Below, piece by piece: positions 1 to 7,963 of a stretch of DNA of 19,211 bases. The notes below the pieces were generated by a model. That model searched no databases. It had not been told where the DNA came from and saw only the letters and a program-made list of their open reading frames with translations. Within the stretch, counting starts at the first letter, position 1, and each line of letters opens with the position of its first letter. The translations under genes were made by a program, and so were the position numbers. Source of the stretch: JANXPZ01 sp033853925 (GTDB lineage Bacteria; Eisenbacteria; RBG-16-71-46); contig JAWOLC010000131.1 in NCBI GenBank assembly GCA_033853925.1, positions 1 to 19,211 of the forward strand. Reading direction: 5' to 3'.

Positions 1-7
1 CCCCCCC

Positions 8-222
8 CCGGCTCCTCCAACGTGACGCGGTCTCACCGGTGAGCGTGGGGTCAGTAGCCACCCGTGAGCGTCCCCGGCTCCTCCAACGTGACGCGGTCTC
101 ACGGGTGAGCGTGGGGTCCAGTAGCCACCCGTGAGCGTCCCCAGCTCCTCATACGCTCGGGCCCGGCGGTGACGCGGTCTCACGGGTGAGCGTGAGGTCG
201 TGCAGCCACCCCGATCCGACGA
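8..222. repeat. Tandem repeat of about 67 bp, three degenerate copies
   Basis: Copies start at 8, 74 and 141. The first two (66 and 67 bp) differ by only a few bases; the third has an extra stretch of about 16 bases near its start and decays after about 215. Each unit carries CTCACSGGTGAGCGT followed about 20 bases later by CACCCGTGAGCGT, so the 8-mer GTGAGCGT recurs five times (40, 64, 106, 131, 186). In copy 2, CTCACGGGTG (98-107) can pair with CACCCGTGAG (126-135), a 10-bp stem. In copy 1, CTCACCGGTGAG (32-43) is a perfect palindrome. The array lies downstream of the protease gene and runs to the window edge, so its full length is unknown. There are no unique spacers, so it is not a CRISPR array. 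Confidence 0.8.
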
Positions 223-239
223 CCTCAGCCCTGAACGCG

Positions 240-267
240 AAGGCCCCGGTCTTTCGACCGGGGTCTT
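240..267 (-). terminator. Hairpin terminator after the tricorn-like protease gene
   Basis: AAGGCCCCGGTC (240-251) pairs with GACCGGGGTCTT (256-267) over 12 positions with one G-T wobble, closing a 4-base loop. Read on the minus strand the loop is GAAA, a stable tetraloop. It lies about 68 nt past the stop codon of the minus-strand gene ending at 335. The U-tract is short, so termination may be only partly intrinsic. Its near symmetry means it could also work for transcripts entering from the left. Confidence 0.7.
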
Positions 268-334
268 GCGTAGCTGCGAGCGAAGGATGCTTACGAATCG
301 GCTCCCTCAGATGCGGTCCCGACTCGGGGAGATT

Positions 335-3300
335 CTACCGCAAACCCTCCTGCACTTTGTATGACGGACGCGCGTGTTTTTTCGGCGGGCTCTGCCGTAG
401 CTGCTCCAGGCACCACTGGATGGCGCGCTCGAGCTGCGGATCGTGGCCCGCGACGAGCTGATCCGGTGCGTTCTCCACCTCGAAGTCGGGGTCCACGCCG
501 TGGTTCTCCACCACCCACTGGTCGCTCTTCGGATCCCACATACCGAAGTCCGGCATGGTGATGCCGCCTCCGTCGACGAGCGGCAGGTTGTGGCTGATGC
601 CCACGAGTCCACCCCAGGTGCGCATGCCGATCAGCGGACCGATCCCGAGCAGGCGGAAGTAGTAGGGGAACGCGTCGCCGCCCGAGCCCGCGTACTGGTT
701 GATGAGGATGCACTTGGGGCCGTCGATCGCGCTCGTCGGCGTGCGGTCGTCGGCGCCGTCGCGCCGTGACCAGTACACCATGGTCTGACGCCGCAGCCGC
801 TCGACGAAGAAGTCGGGGACGAAGCCGCCGGCGTTGAAGCGCTCGTCCACGATGATGCCCTGCTTGTCCACCTGCGGGTAGTACTGCTTGGTGAACTCCT
901 GGATGCCCTGGGTGGCGGTGTTGGGCACGTGGATGTAGGCGATGCGGCCGCCGGTCGCCTTCTCCACCTTGGCGCGGTTCGCCTCGACCCAGGCCGTGTA
1001 GCGCAGCGTGGCCTCGCTGGCGATCGGCTTCACCGTGTAGGTGCGCGCCTTGGGATCGTTGGCCGAGCCGCCGACCTTGATGCGAACCTGCTTGCCCGTG
1101 GTGCCCGTGAAGGCGGCGAACACGTTCTCGGGCGAGCGCACCGGCCGGTCGTTCACGGCCAGCAGGAAGTCGCCCTCCTTCACGTTGATGCCGGGCATGC
1201 CGAGCGGCGCCTCGATGTTCGAGTTCCAGTCGCGGGCGCGGTAGATGGTCTTGAAGCGATAGAGCCCGCTCGCCGCGTCCAGCTCGTAGTCGGCGCCCAG
1301 CAGGCCGATGTCCACGTGCGGCGCCGCGGGCACGTCGCCCCCGCCCACGTAGGTGTGCGAGGTGGACAGCTCGCCCTGCATCTCGCCCAGGATGTAATTG
1401 AGGTCGGCGCGGTGCGCCACGTACGGCACGAGCGCCCGGTAACGCTCGCCGATGGCCTTCCAATCGAGTCCGCCCATGCCCGGGTCGTAGTAGAAGTCGC
1501 GCTCGAGCCGCCAGGCCTCGTTGAAGATCTGCAGCCACTCTCGCGGCGGGTCCACGGTGGTCATGAGCGCGTCCGTGGCCAGCTTGCCGTCGCCCACCTT
1601 CTTGCCCTCGGCGACGTCGACGATGCCGTAGGTCTCCTTGGCCTTGTAGAGGAGCTTGCTCCCGTCCTTGGCGATCGCGCCCGCCGCGTCCACGCCGCCG
1701 ATCACCGTCTTCACCTCGCGCTTCTCGAGGTCGAAGAACTTGAACGAGCCCGTGCCGGGCCCGTCGGCATCGGGATCGGGCGGATCCAGGGCGAAGAACA
1801 CGACCTTGCCCGCGTACGCGGCGAGCCCCGCGTAGCGGCCGGCCGGAATGGGCAGGACCGCCGTGCGCGAGGCCAGGCCGGCCAGGTCGATCCTGACCGG
1901 CTTCGCCTCGGCGGCCTTCTCCTCCTTGCCGCCCTTCTCGCCCTTGGCGCCCGCCTTGCCGGGGCCGCCTTCCTCCTTCTTCGCCTCGCCGGTCTCCTCG
2001 TCGCTCTGCGGCGGGACCGGCGTGAGGAGTGTATCGCGCAGCGAGAGGGCGTAGATCTTGTCCGTGGCGCTGAACTGGAAGTTGAACTCGAAGGTGCCGA
2101 ACTCGGGGTTCAGGGTGCGCCGCGAGACGAAGTACAGGTAGTTGCCGTCCGGAGCGAAGGCCGGGGCGGAATCGTCGGTCATGCCGGTGGAGACGGTGGT
2201 GACGGCGCCGCTGTCGAGCGAGTAGAGCTGGAGCTGGCTGAAGCCGGCGGCGTCGGGCTTGCTGTAGGAGAGCCACCGGGAATCGGGCGCCCAGGCGTAG
2301 TCGTGGATCTCGCCGTAGACGGCCTTGTCCACCCTGGTGAGCTTCCCGCTGGCCACGTCGCACCACCACAGTATCAGCGTCTTGTCGGAGAAGGCCAGCC
2401 TCTTCGAGTCCGGCGACCAGCGAGGGGCGAAGCGGAAGCAGTTGCCGCCCGTCGTGACCTGGCGGGCGGGGGCGCCGCCGTCGCCGGGCACGACCCACAG
2501 CTCGTACTCGCCGGTCTGGTCGGAGAGGTAGGCGATCCACTTGCCGTCGGGCGACCAGGCGGGGTCCCGCTCGCGCCAGCCCGGCGTAGAGGTCAGCCGG
2601 CGCGGATCGCCCTTCTCGGCGGGCACCGTGAACAGGTCGCCGCGCGCGGCGAACACGGCCCGCTTGGCCGAGGGCGAGAGGTCGAGGTCGGTGATCCACT
2701 GCGAGACGTTGCGATAGGCGGCGCGGGCGCCGGGCTTGTCGTCGGGGACCAGCACGTGGATCTGCTTCGGCGTCTCGTCGGGCAGGTCCATCACGTACAG
2801 GTAGCCGCCGTTCTCGAAGACGATGGCGTCCGAGCCGATGCTCGGCCACTTCACGTCGTACTCGTCGAAGCGGGTCACCTGCCGGTGCGTCTTCCTGTCC
2901 ACGTCGTAGGCCCAGAGGTTCGCGGTGCGACCGCCCTGGTCCGAGCAGTAGTAGACCGTGCGCTCGTGCCACATCGGCCACTCGTTGGGCCCGGGCCAGT
3001 CCGTGATCTTCGCGGAGGTGTTCTTCTTGAAGTCGTAGATCCAGATCTGCGGGGCGTCGCCGCCGCGATAGCGCTTCCAGGTGCGGTTGTCGTAGGAGGG
3101 CGAGACGAAGGCGAGCTCGTTTCCGTCCGGGGAGAAGGAGGCATAGCCGCCCGTCGGAAGCGCGAGCGGCTCCTCGAAGCCTCCCTGGGCCGGGACCCGC
3201 TGGAAGCGGTCGAAGCGCTGGAGCGCGGAGTTGCGGCGCGAGCGGAGCAGGATGGACTTGCCGTCCGGGTACCACTCGGCGACCTGGTCGGGCGACGGGT

Positions 3301-3631
3301 GCCAGGTGAGACGCTTGGGCTCGCCCCCCTCGGCCGGGATCGTGAAGGCGTCCAGGTTGCCGTCGTACTCGGCGGTGAAGGCGATGGTCTTGCCGTCCGG
3401 CGAGAACTTGGGGAAGACCTCGACGCCCTCGCTGGAGGTGAGGCGAGCGGCCACGCCGCCGGCGCGAGCGACGGTCCACAGGTCGCCCGCGTAGACGAAC
3501 ACGATCCGGTCGCCCTGGATGTCGGGTTGGCGAAGCAGGCGGCACTCCTGGAGCGCGCACGCCGGAGTGGCGCCACCGAGCGTCGCGGCCAGGGCCAGGC
3601 CCAGAATCCCGGCCAGGAGATGGAGCCTCAT
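335..3631 (-). CDS. Secreted tricorn-like S41 protease
   Basis: A 1098-aa exported relative of tricorn protease (MEROPS S41B), expected to trim peptides to short oligopeptides in the periplasm or outside the cell. The start at 3631 is chosen because GAGGAGGG lies 9 nt upstream and it opens directly into a signal peptide with a likely cut after Ala-Cys-Ala at about 26. Residues about 40-540 form a TolB/WD40-like beta-propeller, with repeated W/F-[SA]-P-D-[GS] motifs near 76, 166, 360, 405, 447 and 492. A Lys/Glu/Gly-rich low-complexity linker covers about 540-578. The C-terminal half has a PDZ-like domain (about 780-855) and the protease core. Ser758-His759 (STSHTY), Ser983 (AGSGGD) and Glu1042 correspond to the tricorn tetrad Ser745, His746, Ser965 and Glu1023, with nearly the same spacing, so it should be active. 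It is divergent from the HEAT-repeat gene and probably monocistronic. Confidence 0.93.
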   Translation of the reverse strand: MRLHLLAGILGLALAATLGGATPACALQECRLLRQPDIQGDRIVFVYAGDLWTVARAGGVAARLTSSEGVEVFPKFSPDGKTIAFTAEYDGNLDAFTIPAEGGEPKRLTWHPSPDQVAEWYPDGKSILLRSRRNSALQRFDRFQRVPAQGGFEEPLALPTGGYASFSPDGNELAFVSPSYDNRTWKRYRGGDAPQIWIYDFKKNTSAKITDWPGPNEWPMWHERTVYYCSDQGGRTANLWAYDVDRKTHRQVTRFDEYDVKWPSIGSDAIVFENGGYLYVMDLPDETPKQIHVLVPDDKPGARAAYRNVSQWITDLDLSPSAKRAVFAARGDLFTVPAEKGDPRRLTSTPGWRERDPAWSPDGKWIAYLSDQTGEYELWVVPGDGGAPARQVTTGGNCFRFAPRWSPDSKRLAFSDKTLILWWCDVASGKLTRVDKAVYGEIHDYAWAPDSRWLSYSKPDAAGFSQLQLYSLDSGAVTTVSTGMTDDSAPAFAPDGNYLYFVSRRTLNPEFGTFEFNFQFSATDKIYALSLRDTLLTPVPPQSDEETGEAKKEEGGPGKAGAKGEKGGKEEKAAEAKPVRIDLAGLASRTAVLPIPAGRYAGLAAYAGKVVFFALDPPDPDADGPGTGSFKFFDLEKREVKTVIGGVDAAGAIAKDGSKLLYKAKETYGIVDVAEGKKVGDGKLATDALMTTVDPPREWLQIFNEAWRLERDFYYDPGMGGLDWKAIGERYRALVPYVAHRADLNYILGEMQGELSTSHTYVGGGDVPAAPHVDIGLLGADYELDAASGLYRFKTIYRARDWNSNIEAPLGMPGINVKEGDFLLAVNDRPVRSPENVFAAFTGTTGKQVRIKVGGSANDPKARTYTVKPIASEATLRYTAWVEANRAKVEKATGGRIAYIHVPNTATQGIQEFTKQYYPQVDKQGIIVDERFNAGGFVPDFFVERLRRQTMVYWSRRDGADDRTPTSAIDGPKCILINQYAGSGGDAFPYYFRLLGIGPLIGMRTWGGLVGISHNLPLVDGGGITMPDFGMWDPKSDQWVVENHGVDPDFEVENAPDQLVAGHDPQLERAIQWCLEQLRQSPPKKHARPSYKVQEGLR

Positions 3632-3939
3632 GATGAAAGACCCTCCTCGAGGGTTGGAGACGGATGGGGAAAGCCGTGGACGGCCCATTCTTGGAGCCGG
3701 CCGCGCGACCGGCAAGCGGGGGCGGACGAGCGCGGCAGCCTGCCCCCACGAGCGCTGCCCGGAACGACGCCAGGGACCACGCGCTCGCGAGGCGCGACGT
3801 TGCGAGTCGGCGGGGGGCGGAACGCGCCTCGCCGGGAGCGGCCCGCAGGGGCCTGCCGAAGCTCAAGCGCGGCCGGCACGAGGCCGATAACACTTTCGGC
3901 CATATGCCGATGGGGCCATCCCAGGGAGCGGGTTCGAAC
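3632..3939. other. Divergent intergenic region (308 bp)
   Basis: Lies between the start codons of the protease (-) and HEAT-repeat (+) genes. It holds the minus-strand RBS (GAGGAGGG, about 3641-3648), a weak minus-strand promoter candidate, and on the plus strand GATAAC (3886-3891), which could be a -10 element but has no convincing -35. GGGAG at about 3923 is the RBS for the ATG at 3940. Open frames running through the region from both sides have low-complexity Ala/Arg/Gly composition typical of non-coding GC-rich DNA, so I do not extend either gene into it. No repeat or RNA gene seen. Confidence 0.6.
3687..3715 (-). promoter_or_regulatory. Possible promoter of the tricorn-like protease gene
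   Basis: On the minus strand TTGCCG (3715-3710) and AAGAAT (3692-3687) are 17 nt apart, giving a leader of about 50 nt before the ATG at 3631. The -10 match is mediocre, so this is a weak call. Confidence 0.3.
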
Positions 3940-5661
3940 ATGAGCGTCAGCGCCCATCCGGAAACTGGCCGGCAGGCGAGCGCGCACACGCCCGAGCAGG
4001 AGGCGGCCGTGCGCGCGGCCGGGGTGTTGGTCAACCACCTGGCGCGCACGCTCAAGACCTGCCGGCTCTACGACGCCAACAATCCCACGGTCATCCGCTT
4101 CCGCGAGGATCTGGCGCGAGCCCTCGCGCGCACGCTGGAGGAGCACGGGCCGCTCACCCTGGACTTCACCTCCGACGACGTGCTCTGCCTGGAGGCCTCG
4201 CTCTATCCGGCTCGCTCGCGCGACGACAACCTGGCGCTGCCCTTCTACAGCGACGGCATCCACGCCCTCCACTTCGCGCCCGGCATCACGACCGCCGAGG
4301 TCGAGGCGTTCCTCGACGCCGTGCTCCAGGTGACCGGCCAGAACGCGGGCGAGGACGATCTCGTCACCCTGCTCTGGGAGGCCCATCTCGATCACCTCGA
4401 CGTGGACTACGTGCCGGCCGAGGGCGACGTGGGCAGCGGCAGTCTCGACGAGGCGGGTGAGGTCGTGCCCTGGCCGACTCCCGCGCCCGAGAGCGAGGTG
4501 GCCCCCGCGGCGCGGCCGCGCGCAGGAGAGGAGCGATCCGAGGACTGGATGGTGGGCGACCTGACGGTCGAGGTGGAGGCCGGCTTCGCCGAGCTCGAGG
4601 AGCTGGCGCCGGGAGAGACCCGCCGCTTCCTGGAGGAGTACCAGGCGGAGCACCAGGTGGCCCTGCCCACCGCCACCATCGCGATCGCCAGCGCGTTCCT
4701 CCACTCGGGCGCGTCCACCGAGGACAAGGCCGAGCTGGCCCGCTTCCTGCCGCGCGTGCTGCGTCAGTCCGTCGCTGCGGGTGCCTGGACCGACGCGCGG
4801 CACTGCCTGGCCCTGCTGCGCCGCTGCGGGCGCCACTCGGAGTGGTCGCTCGAGAGCTTCGCGCAGGAGCTGTTCCAGCCCGTTTCGATCGCGGCCGTGG
4901 TCGAGAAGCTCGATCAGCAGGACGGGGCGACGGCCGGCGACTTCGTGGCGCTGGCGCGCGACCTCGGCGAGCCGGCGGTCGACTGGCTCAACCTGGCCCT
5001 GGCGGAGAGCCAGCAGCGGCGCACGCGCCGCGTGCTGGCCGAGGCCATCGCCCAGCTCTGCCGCGACGAGCCCGAGCGGCTCGCCTCCTGGCTGGCGGAT
5101 CCGCGCTGGTACGTGGTGCGCAACATCGTGCACATCCTGGGGTGGATCGGCGGCGACGGCATCCTGGGGCTGCTCGAGACCGCGATGCGGCATCCCGAGC
5201 CCCGCGTGCGCCAGGAAGTCATCGCCGCGCTGGGCCAGGCCAATCCCGAGCGGGCCCGGCCGCTGCTCCTCGGCATGCTGGACGGCGCCGACCCGCGGAC
5301 CTTCTGCTCGGTGCTGCACCAGCTCTCGGTGAGCCGGGACCCGCGCACGGCCGGCGTGCTGATGGGCCACCTGGCCGATCCGCTCTTCGAGCAGCGGCCG
5401 CTCGAGGTGCGGCGCGCGGTCTACGCGGCGATCTCCGCCACCGGCGGCGACGAGGTGCTTCCCGAGCTGGAGCAGGAGCTGCACAAGGGCAACTGGTTCT
5501 CCCGCTACCAGGAGGTGCACCGCCAGGCCGTGGCTCGCTGCGTCGCCCGCATCGGCACGCCGACGGCCCGCCTCATCCTCGAGCGCGGCGCGCGGTCGAA
5601 GCGCACCCCCGTGCGCAAGGCCTGCCTCGACGCCCTCGCCGGCGGAGGCGACCGTGACTGA
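3940..5661 (+). CDS. HEAT-repeat protein with an N-terminal module shared with the HD-GYP neighbour
   Basis: 573 aa, no signal peptide or membrane segment, so probably cytoplasmic. ATG 3940 is preferred over in-frame ATGs at 3904 and 3910 because only it has a purine-rich RBS (GGGAG, about 12 nt upstream). Residues 30-130 form a helical module (RLYDANN near 42-48; GITTAEVEAFL near 115-125) that resembles residues 27-129 of the next protein. An acidic, Pro/Ala-rich linker follows (about 160-205). The C-terminal half, about 300-565, is all-helical with HEAT-type repeats, such as DPRWYVVRNIVHILGWIG near 387-404, EPRVRQEVIAALGQ near 420-433 and LEVRRAVYAAISATGG near 488-503. HEAT arrays act as protein-binding scaffolds. 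Its 8-nt overlap with the HD-GYP gene suggests a joint role in c-di-GMP signalling, which is inference. No enzymatic motif seen. Confidence 0.85.
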   Translation: MSVSAHPETGRQASAHTPEQEAAVRAAGVLVNHLARTLKTCRLYDANNPTVIRFREDLARALARTLEEHGPLTLDFTSDDVLCLEASLYPARSRDDNLALPFYSDGIHALHFAPGITTAEVEAFLDAVLQVTGQNAGEDDLVTLLWEAHLDHLDVDYVPAEGDVGSGSLDEAGEVVPWPTPAPESEVAPAARPRAGEERSEDWMVGDLTVEVEAGFAELEELAPGETRRFLEEYQAEHQVALPTATIAIASAFLHSGASTEDKAELARFLPRVLRQSVAAGAWTDARHCLALLRRCGRHSEWSLESFAQELFQPVSIAAVVEKLDQQDGATAGDFVALARDLGEPAVDWLNLALAESQQRRTRRVLAEAIAQLCRDEPERLASWLADPRWYVVRNIVHILGWIGGDGILGLLETAMRHPEPRVRQEVIAALGQANPERARPLLLGMLDGADPRTFCSVLHQLSVSRDPRTAGVLMGHLADPLFEQRPLEVRRAVYAAISATGGDEVLPELEQELHKGNWFSRYQEVHRQAVARCVARIGTPTARLILERGARSKRTPVRKACLDALAGGGDRD

Positions 5662-7117
5662 GGGCCCGCCCGCCAACCCGCCGCGCGCCGTCGATCCGGA
5701 GAGCGGGAAGCTGCTCGAGCTGGGTCCCCGCCTCCTCACCCGCTTCGCGGCGCTGCTGCGCACCGCCCGCACGCACGACGTCTCGAACCAGGCCTTCCTG
5801 CGCCAGCTCCAGGACTTCATGCAGGTGCTCCTCCAGACGATGGAGGAGGAGGACGAGGTGGCGCTGGCCGCCGTGGCCGGGTACTTCTACTTGAACGGCG
5901 TGCGCCTCAAGGCCACCGCCGCGCTCCTCACCCTCTACCACTCGTTGATCGAGCAGTTCGAGCGTCGATCTCTGGGAGGCGTGCGCTTCCTGCACGGCGT
6001 GACCCCCGCCGAGATGGAGCGCTTCCTGCAGCTCTTCCAGGCCGCCGAGGATCCCGCCCTGGCCGAGCGCCTGGCGGACGCGGTGCTCGAGGCCAGCGTC
6101 GAGCACGTGGTGCCGGTGCCCGCCTCCGAGCTGGACCGGGACGATCTCACGCAGGCGCTGGAGGCGGAGCAGGACGCGGTGGGGGAGCGCGGGCGCGCCA
6201 AGCAGGTCTTCTGGCGCGCGGTGCTCGGCACCAAGCGCGTCATCGTGCGGGCCGCGCAGTCGGGACGCCCCGACCTCCGGCAGGCCAAGCGGCTGGTGCA
6301 ACCGGTCGTGGACAGCATCATGAAGAACGAGTACTCCATCGTGGGTCTCACCGCGCTCAAGGAGCACGACGAGTACACCTACGCTCACTGCGTCAACGTG
6401 AGCGTGCTCTCGGTGAGCATGGGGCAGGCGCTGGCGCTGCCTCGCCAGGCGCTCGCCGACCTCGGCGTGGCCGGGCTGCTGCACGACATCGGCAAGGTGG
6501 CCGTGCCCGGGGACGTCCTGCGCAAGCCCGACAAGCTCACGCCCGACGAATGGAGCTTCATCCAGCGCCACCCGCTCGAAGGCGTGAAGATGATGTTCCG
6601 GATGCCGGGGCTCTCGAGCCTCACCCTGGACGTGATGCGCGTCTCGCTCGAGCACCACATGAACTTCGACCGCACCGGCTACCCGGAAGTCGAGCACGAG
6701 TGGGGCCCGGCCACCATGACGCGGGTGGTGGCGGTGGCCGATTGCTTCGACGCCATGACGGCGCACCGCGCCTACCACAAGCGGCCCCGCACGCCCTTCG
6801 AGGCGCTGCAGTACCTGCTGGGCCCCGCCCGCGTGCAGTTCGACCCCGCCGTGCTCTGGTCGCTGGTGCGGACGGTGGGCCTCTACCCGGCGGGGTCGAT
6901 GCTGCTCACCCGCTCGAACCACGTGGTGCTGGCGGTGAGCCCGAATCCCAAGGACCTGCGCCGGCCCTTCTGCCGCCTGCTGGTGCGGCCGGACGGCACG
7001 CCGTTGCCGGAGGACGCCGAGGAGACCTGGAACCCGATGCCCGAGAGCGAGAGCGTGCTCCGCGTCCTCCAGGCGGAGGAGACGACGATCGACACGCAGG
7101 AGCTGCTCGCGGCGTAG
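5654..7117 (+). CDS. HD-GYP domain protein, probable c-di-GMP phosphodiesterase
   Basis: 487 aa. GTG start at 5654, with GGAGG about 5 nt upstream, overlaps the end of the HEAT-repeat gene by 8 nt, so the two are probably translationally coupled. Residues 27-129 repeat the N-terminal module of that protein (RTHDVSN near 39-45; GVTPAEMERFL near 115-125). The HD-GYP domain covers about 230-400: His245, His277-Asp278 with Lys281 (LLHDIGK), His306, His334-His335, Gly342-Tyr343-Pro344 and Asp363/Asp366 (VADCFDAM). These fit the metal-binding positions of active HD-GYP enzymes, which hydrolyse c-di-GMP. The usual HHExxDGxGYP motif reads HHMNFDRTGYP, with Glu and the first Gly replaced. The last 80 residues form a beta-rich tail. 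No membrane segment, so cytoplasmic. It could instead act on another cyclic dinucleotide or serve as a receptor. Confidence 0.9.
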   Translation: MTEGPPANPPRAVDPESGKLLELGPRLLTRFAALLRTARTHDVSNQAFLRQLQDFMQVLLQTMEEEDEVALAAVAGYFYLNGVRLKATAALLTLYHSLIEQFERRSLGGVRFLHGVTPAEMERFLQLFQAAEDPALAERLADAVLEASVEHVVPVPASELDRDDLTQALEAEQDAVGERGRAKQVFWRAVLGTKRVIVRAAQSGRPDLRQAKRLVQPVVDSIMKNEYSIVGLTALKEHDEYTYAHCVNVSVLSVSMGQALALPRQALADLGVAGLLHDIGKVAVPGDVLRKPDKLTPDEWSFIQRHPLEGVKMMFRMPGLSSLTLDVMRVSLEHHMNFDRTGYPEVEHEWGPATMTRVVAVADCFDAMTAHRAYHKRPRTPFEALQYLLGPARVQFDPAVLWSLVRTVGLYPAGSMLLTRSNHVVLAVSPNPKDLRRPFCRLLVRPDGTPLPEDAEETWNPMPESESVLRVLQAEETTIDTQELLAA

Positions 7118-7213
7118 CGGAGGCTCGGGCGGGGCATCGGCGCCCGGGCGCGGATCGTGGCCGCTCCCCTTGGCTCGCGCGGGCGGCGCCGCGTCCCTCG
7201 TCGGGCAGCACGA

Positions 7214-7243
7214 ACGGGCGGTCGTCGCTGGACGACCGCCCGT
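7214..7243 (+). terminator. Hairpin downstream of the HD-GYP gene
   Basis: ACGGGCGGTCGTC (7214-7226) and GACGACCGCCCGT (7231-7243) form a perfect 13-bp stem with a GCTG loop, about 97 nt past the stop codon. CGTTC follows instead of a long U-tract. As a nearly symmetrical structure between convergent genes it may stop transcription from both sides. Confidence 0.6.
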
Positions 7244-7249
7244 CGTTCA

Positions 7250-7309
7250 GTGGATCCGCCGCGCAGCTCTGGACGCTCCCCGTCTCCTACTGCGCTCGCT
7301 CGGATCCAC
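7250..7309. repeat. Nested inverted-repeat element
   Basis: An outer 9-bp inverted repeat (GTGGATCCG 7250-7258, CGGATCCAC 7301-7309) encloses a second 6-bp one (GCGCAG 7261-7266, CTGCGC 7290-7295), leaving a 23-base loop. It follows the hairpin at 7214-7243 by only 6 bases. GGATCC is itself palindromic, so the outer match is less striking than its length suggests. The element may be a structured 3' end of the HD-GYP mRNA, a second terminator or a protein-binding site. Function unknown. Confidence 0.45.
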
Positions 7310-7374
7310 CCGCTTGGGCCGGGATGCTCGAGGGCGCACGCGCCCGGTCGCGCACCCAGAGCCGCCCGGCCAAA

Positions 7375-7851
7375 TCACTCGCCGCCCTCGTACTCGTCGC
7401 CGCGATCCTGGTCAGGACCCCAGTGGCCGTCCTGCCAGACGTAGGTATCCAGATAGCGGCCATCGCGTGCGTCCAGCACGTCGATCACCCAAGGGTGATC
7501 CTGGTAGCGGAGGTGCGCCTCGTAGGCCGCCAACGAGGCGAAGCGCTCGTGGCAGTACGGGTCGTAGTAGACGAACGCCGGGGGCGGGGGTGGCGCGGGC
7601 TGCGCGTTCGAGAGCACCGCGCCCAGCACCAGACCGCCGAGGAAGCCGGCGATCGCGGGCCCGGCCTCGGAATGGCGCTCGATGATGACCGGTCCCCGGC
7701 CCCACGTCCGGACGACCCGCGGCCCGTGGAAGAAGCCCCGGTCCGACCCACGGCGGTGGCCGCGGTCGGCCTGGGCCGCCGAGGCGAGCGTGGCGGTCGC
7801 GAGGCAGACGAGCAGAGCGGTGACGAATCCGCGCTTCACGATCCGGTTCAT
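7375..7851 (-). CDS. Small secreted protein of unknown function
   Basis: 158 aa. Two ATGs lie close together (7857 and 7851); 7851 is chosen because the strong AGGAGG is 8 nt from it but only 2 nt from the other. A signal peptide ends near Ala-Ser-Ala (23-25) or Ala-Gln-Ala (26-28). The mature part begins with an Arg/His/Gly-rich stretch, followed by a Gly-zipper-like hydrophobic segment (GFLGGLVLGAVLSN, about 70-83), a short Pro run and a conserved-looking C-terminal half: YYDPYCHERFASLAAYEAH, then VIDVLDARDGRYLDTYVWQDGHW. I do not recognise a named family. Single Cys plus several His could bind metal, but that is speculative. Tandem with the cupredoxin lipoprotein gene, yet separated by 205 bp with a terminator, so transcribed separately. 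Confidence 0.75.
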   Translation of the reverse strand: MNRIVKRGFVTALLVCLATATLASAAQADRGHRRGSDRGFFHGPRVVRTWGRGPVIIERHSEAGPAIAGFLGGLVLGAVLSNAQPAPPPPPAFVYYDPYCHERFASLAAYEAHLRYQDHPWVIDVLDARDGRYLDTYVWQDGHWGPDQDRGDEYEGGE

Positions 7852-7963
7852 GGTCATGGCCTCCTCCCTCGAGACTCCGCGGCAGGGATTTCGCGGGGGG
7901 AGAGAGCACGCGCCATGCCACGGCCGGAACGCCCGTGGCCGGGCCCGTCACCCCTGAAAAGTC

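Noticed and set aside
8..222. CRISPR array
   Set aside because: Only three long, adjoining, degenerate copies with no unique spacers and no cas genes.
929..3943. Long plus-strand open frame (1004 aa) opposite the tricorn-like protease
   Set aside because: Antisense shadow caused by high GC; composition is Val/Arg/Gly/Ala-rich with no domain, and the opposite strand has a complete, motif-rich protein with a strong RBS.
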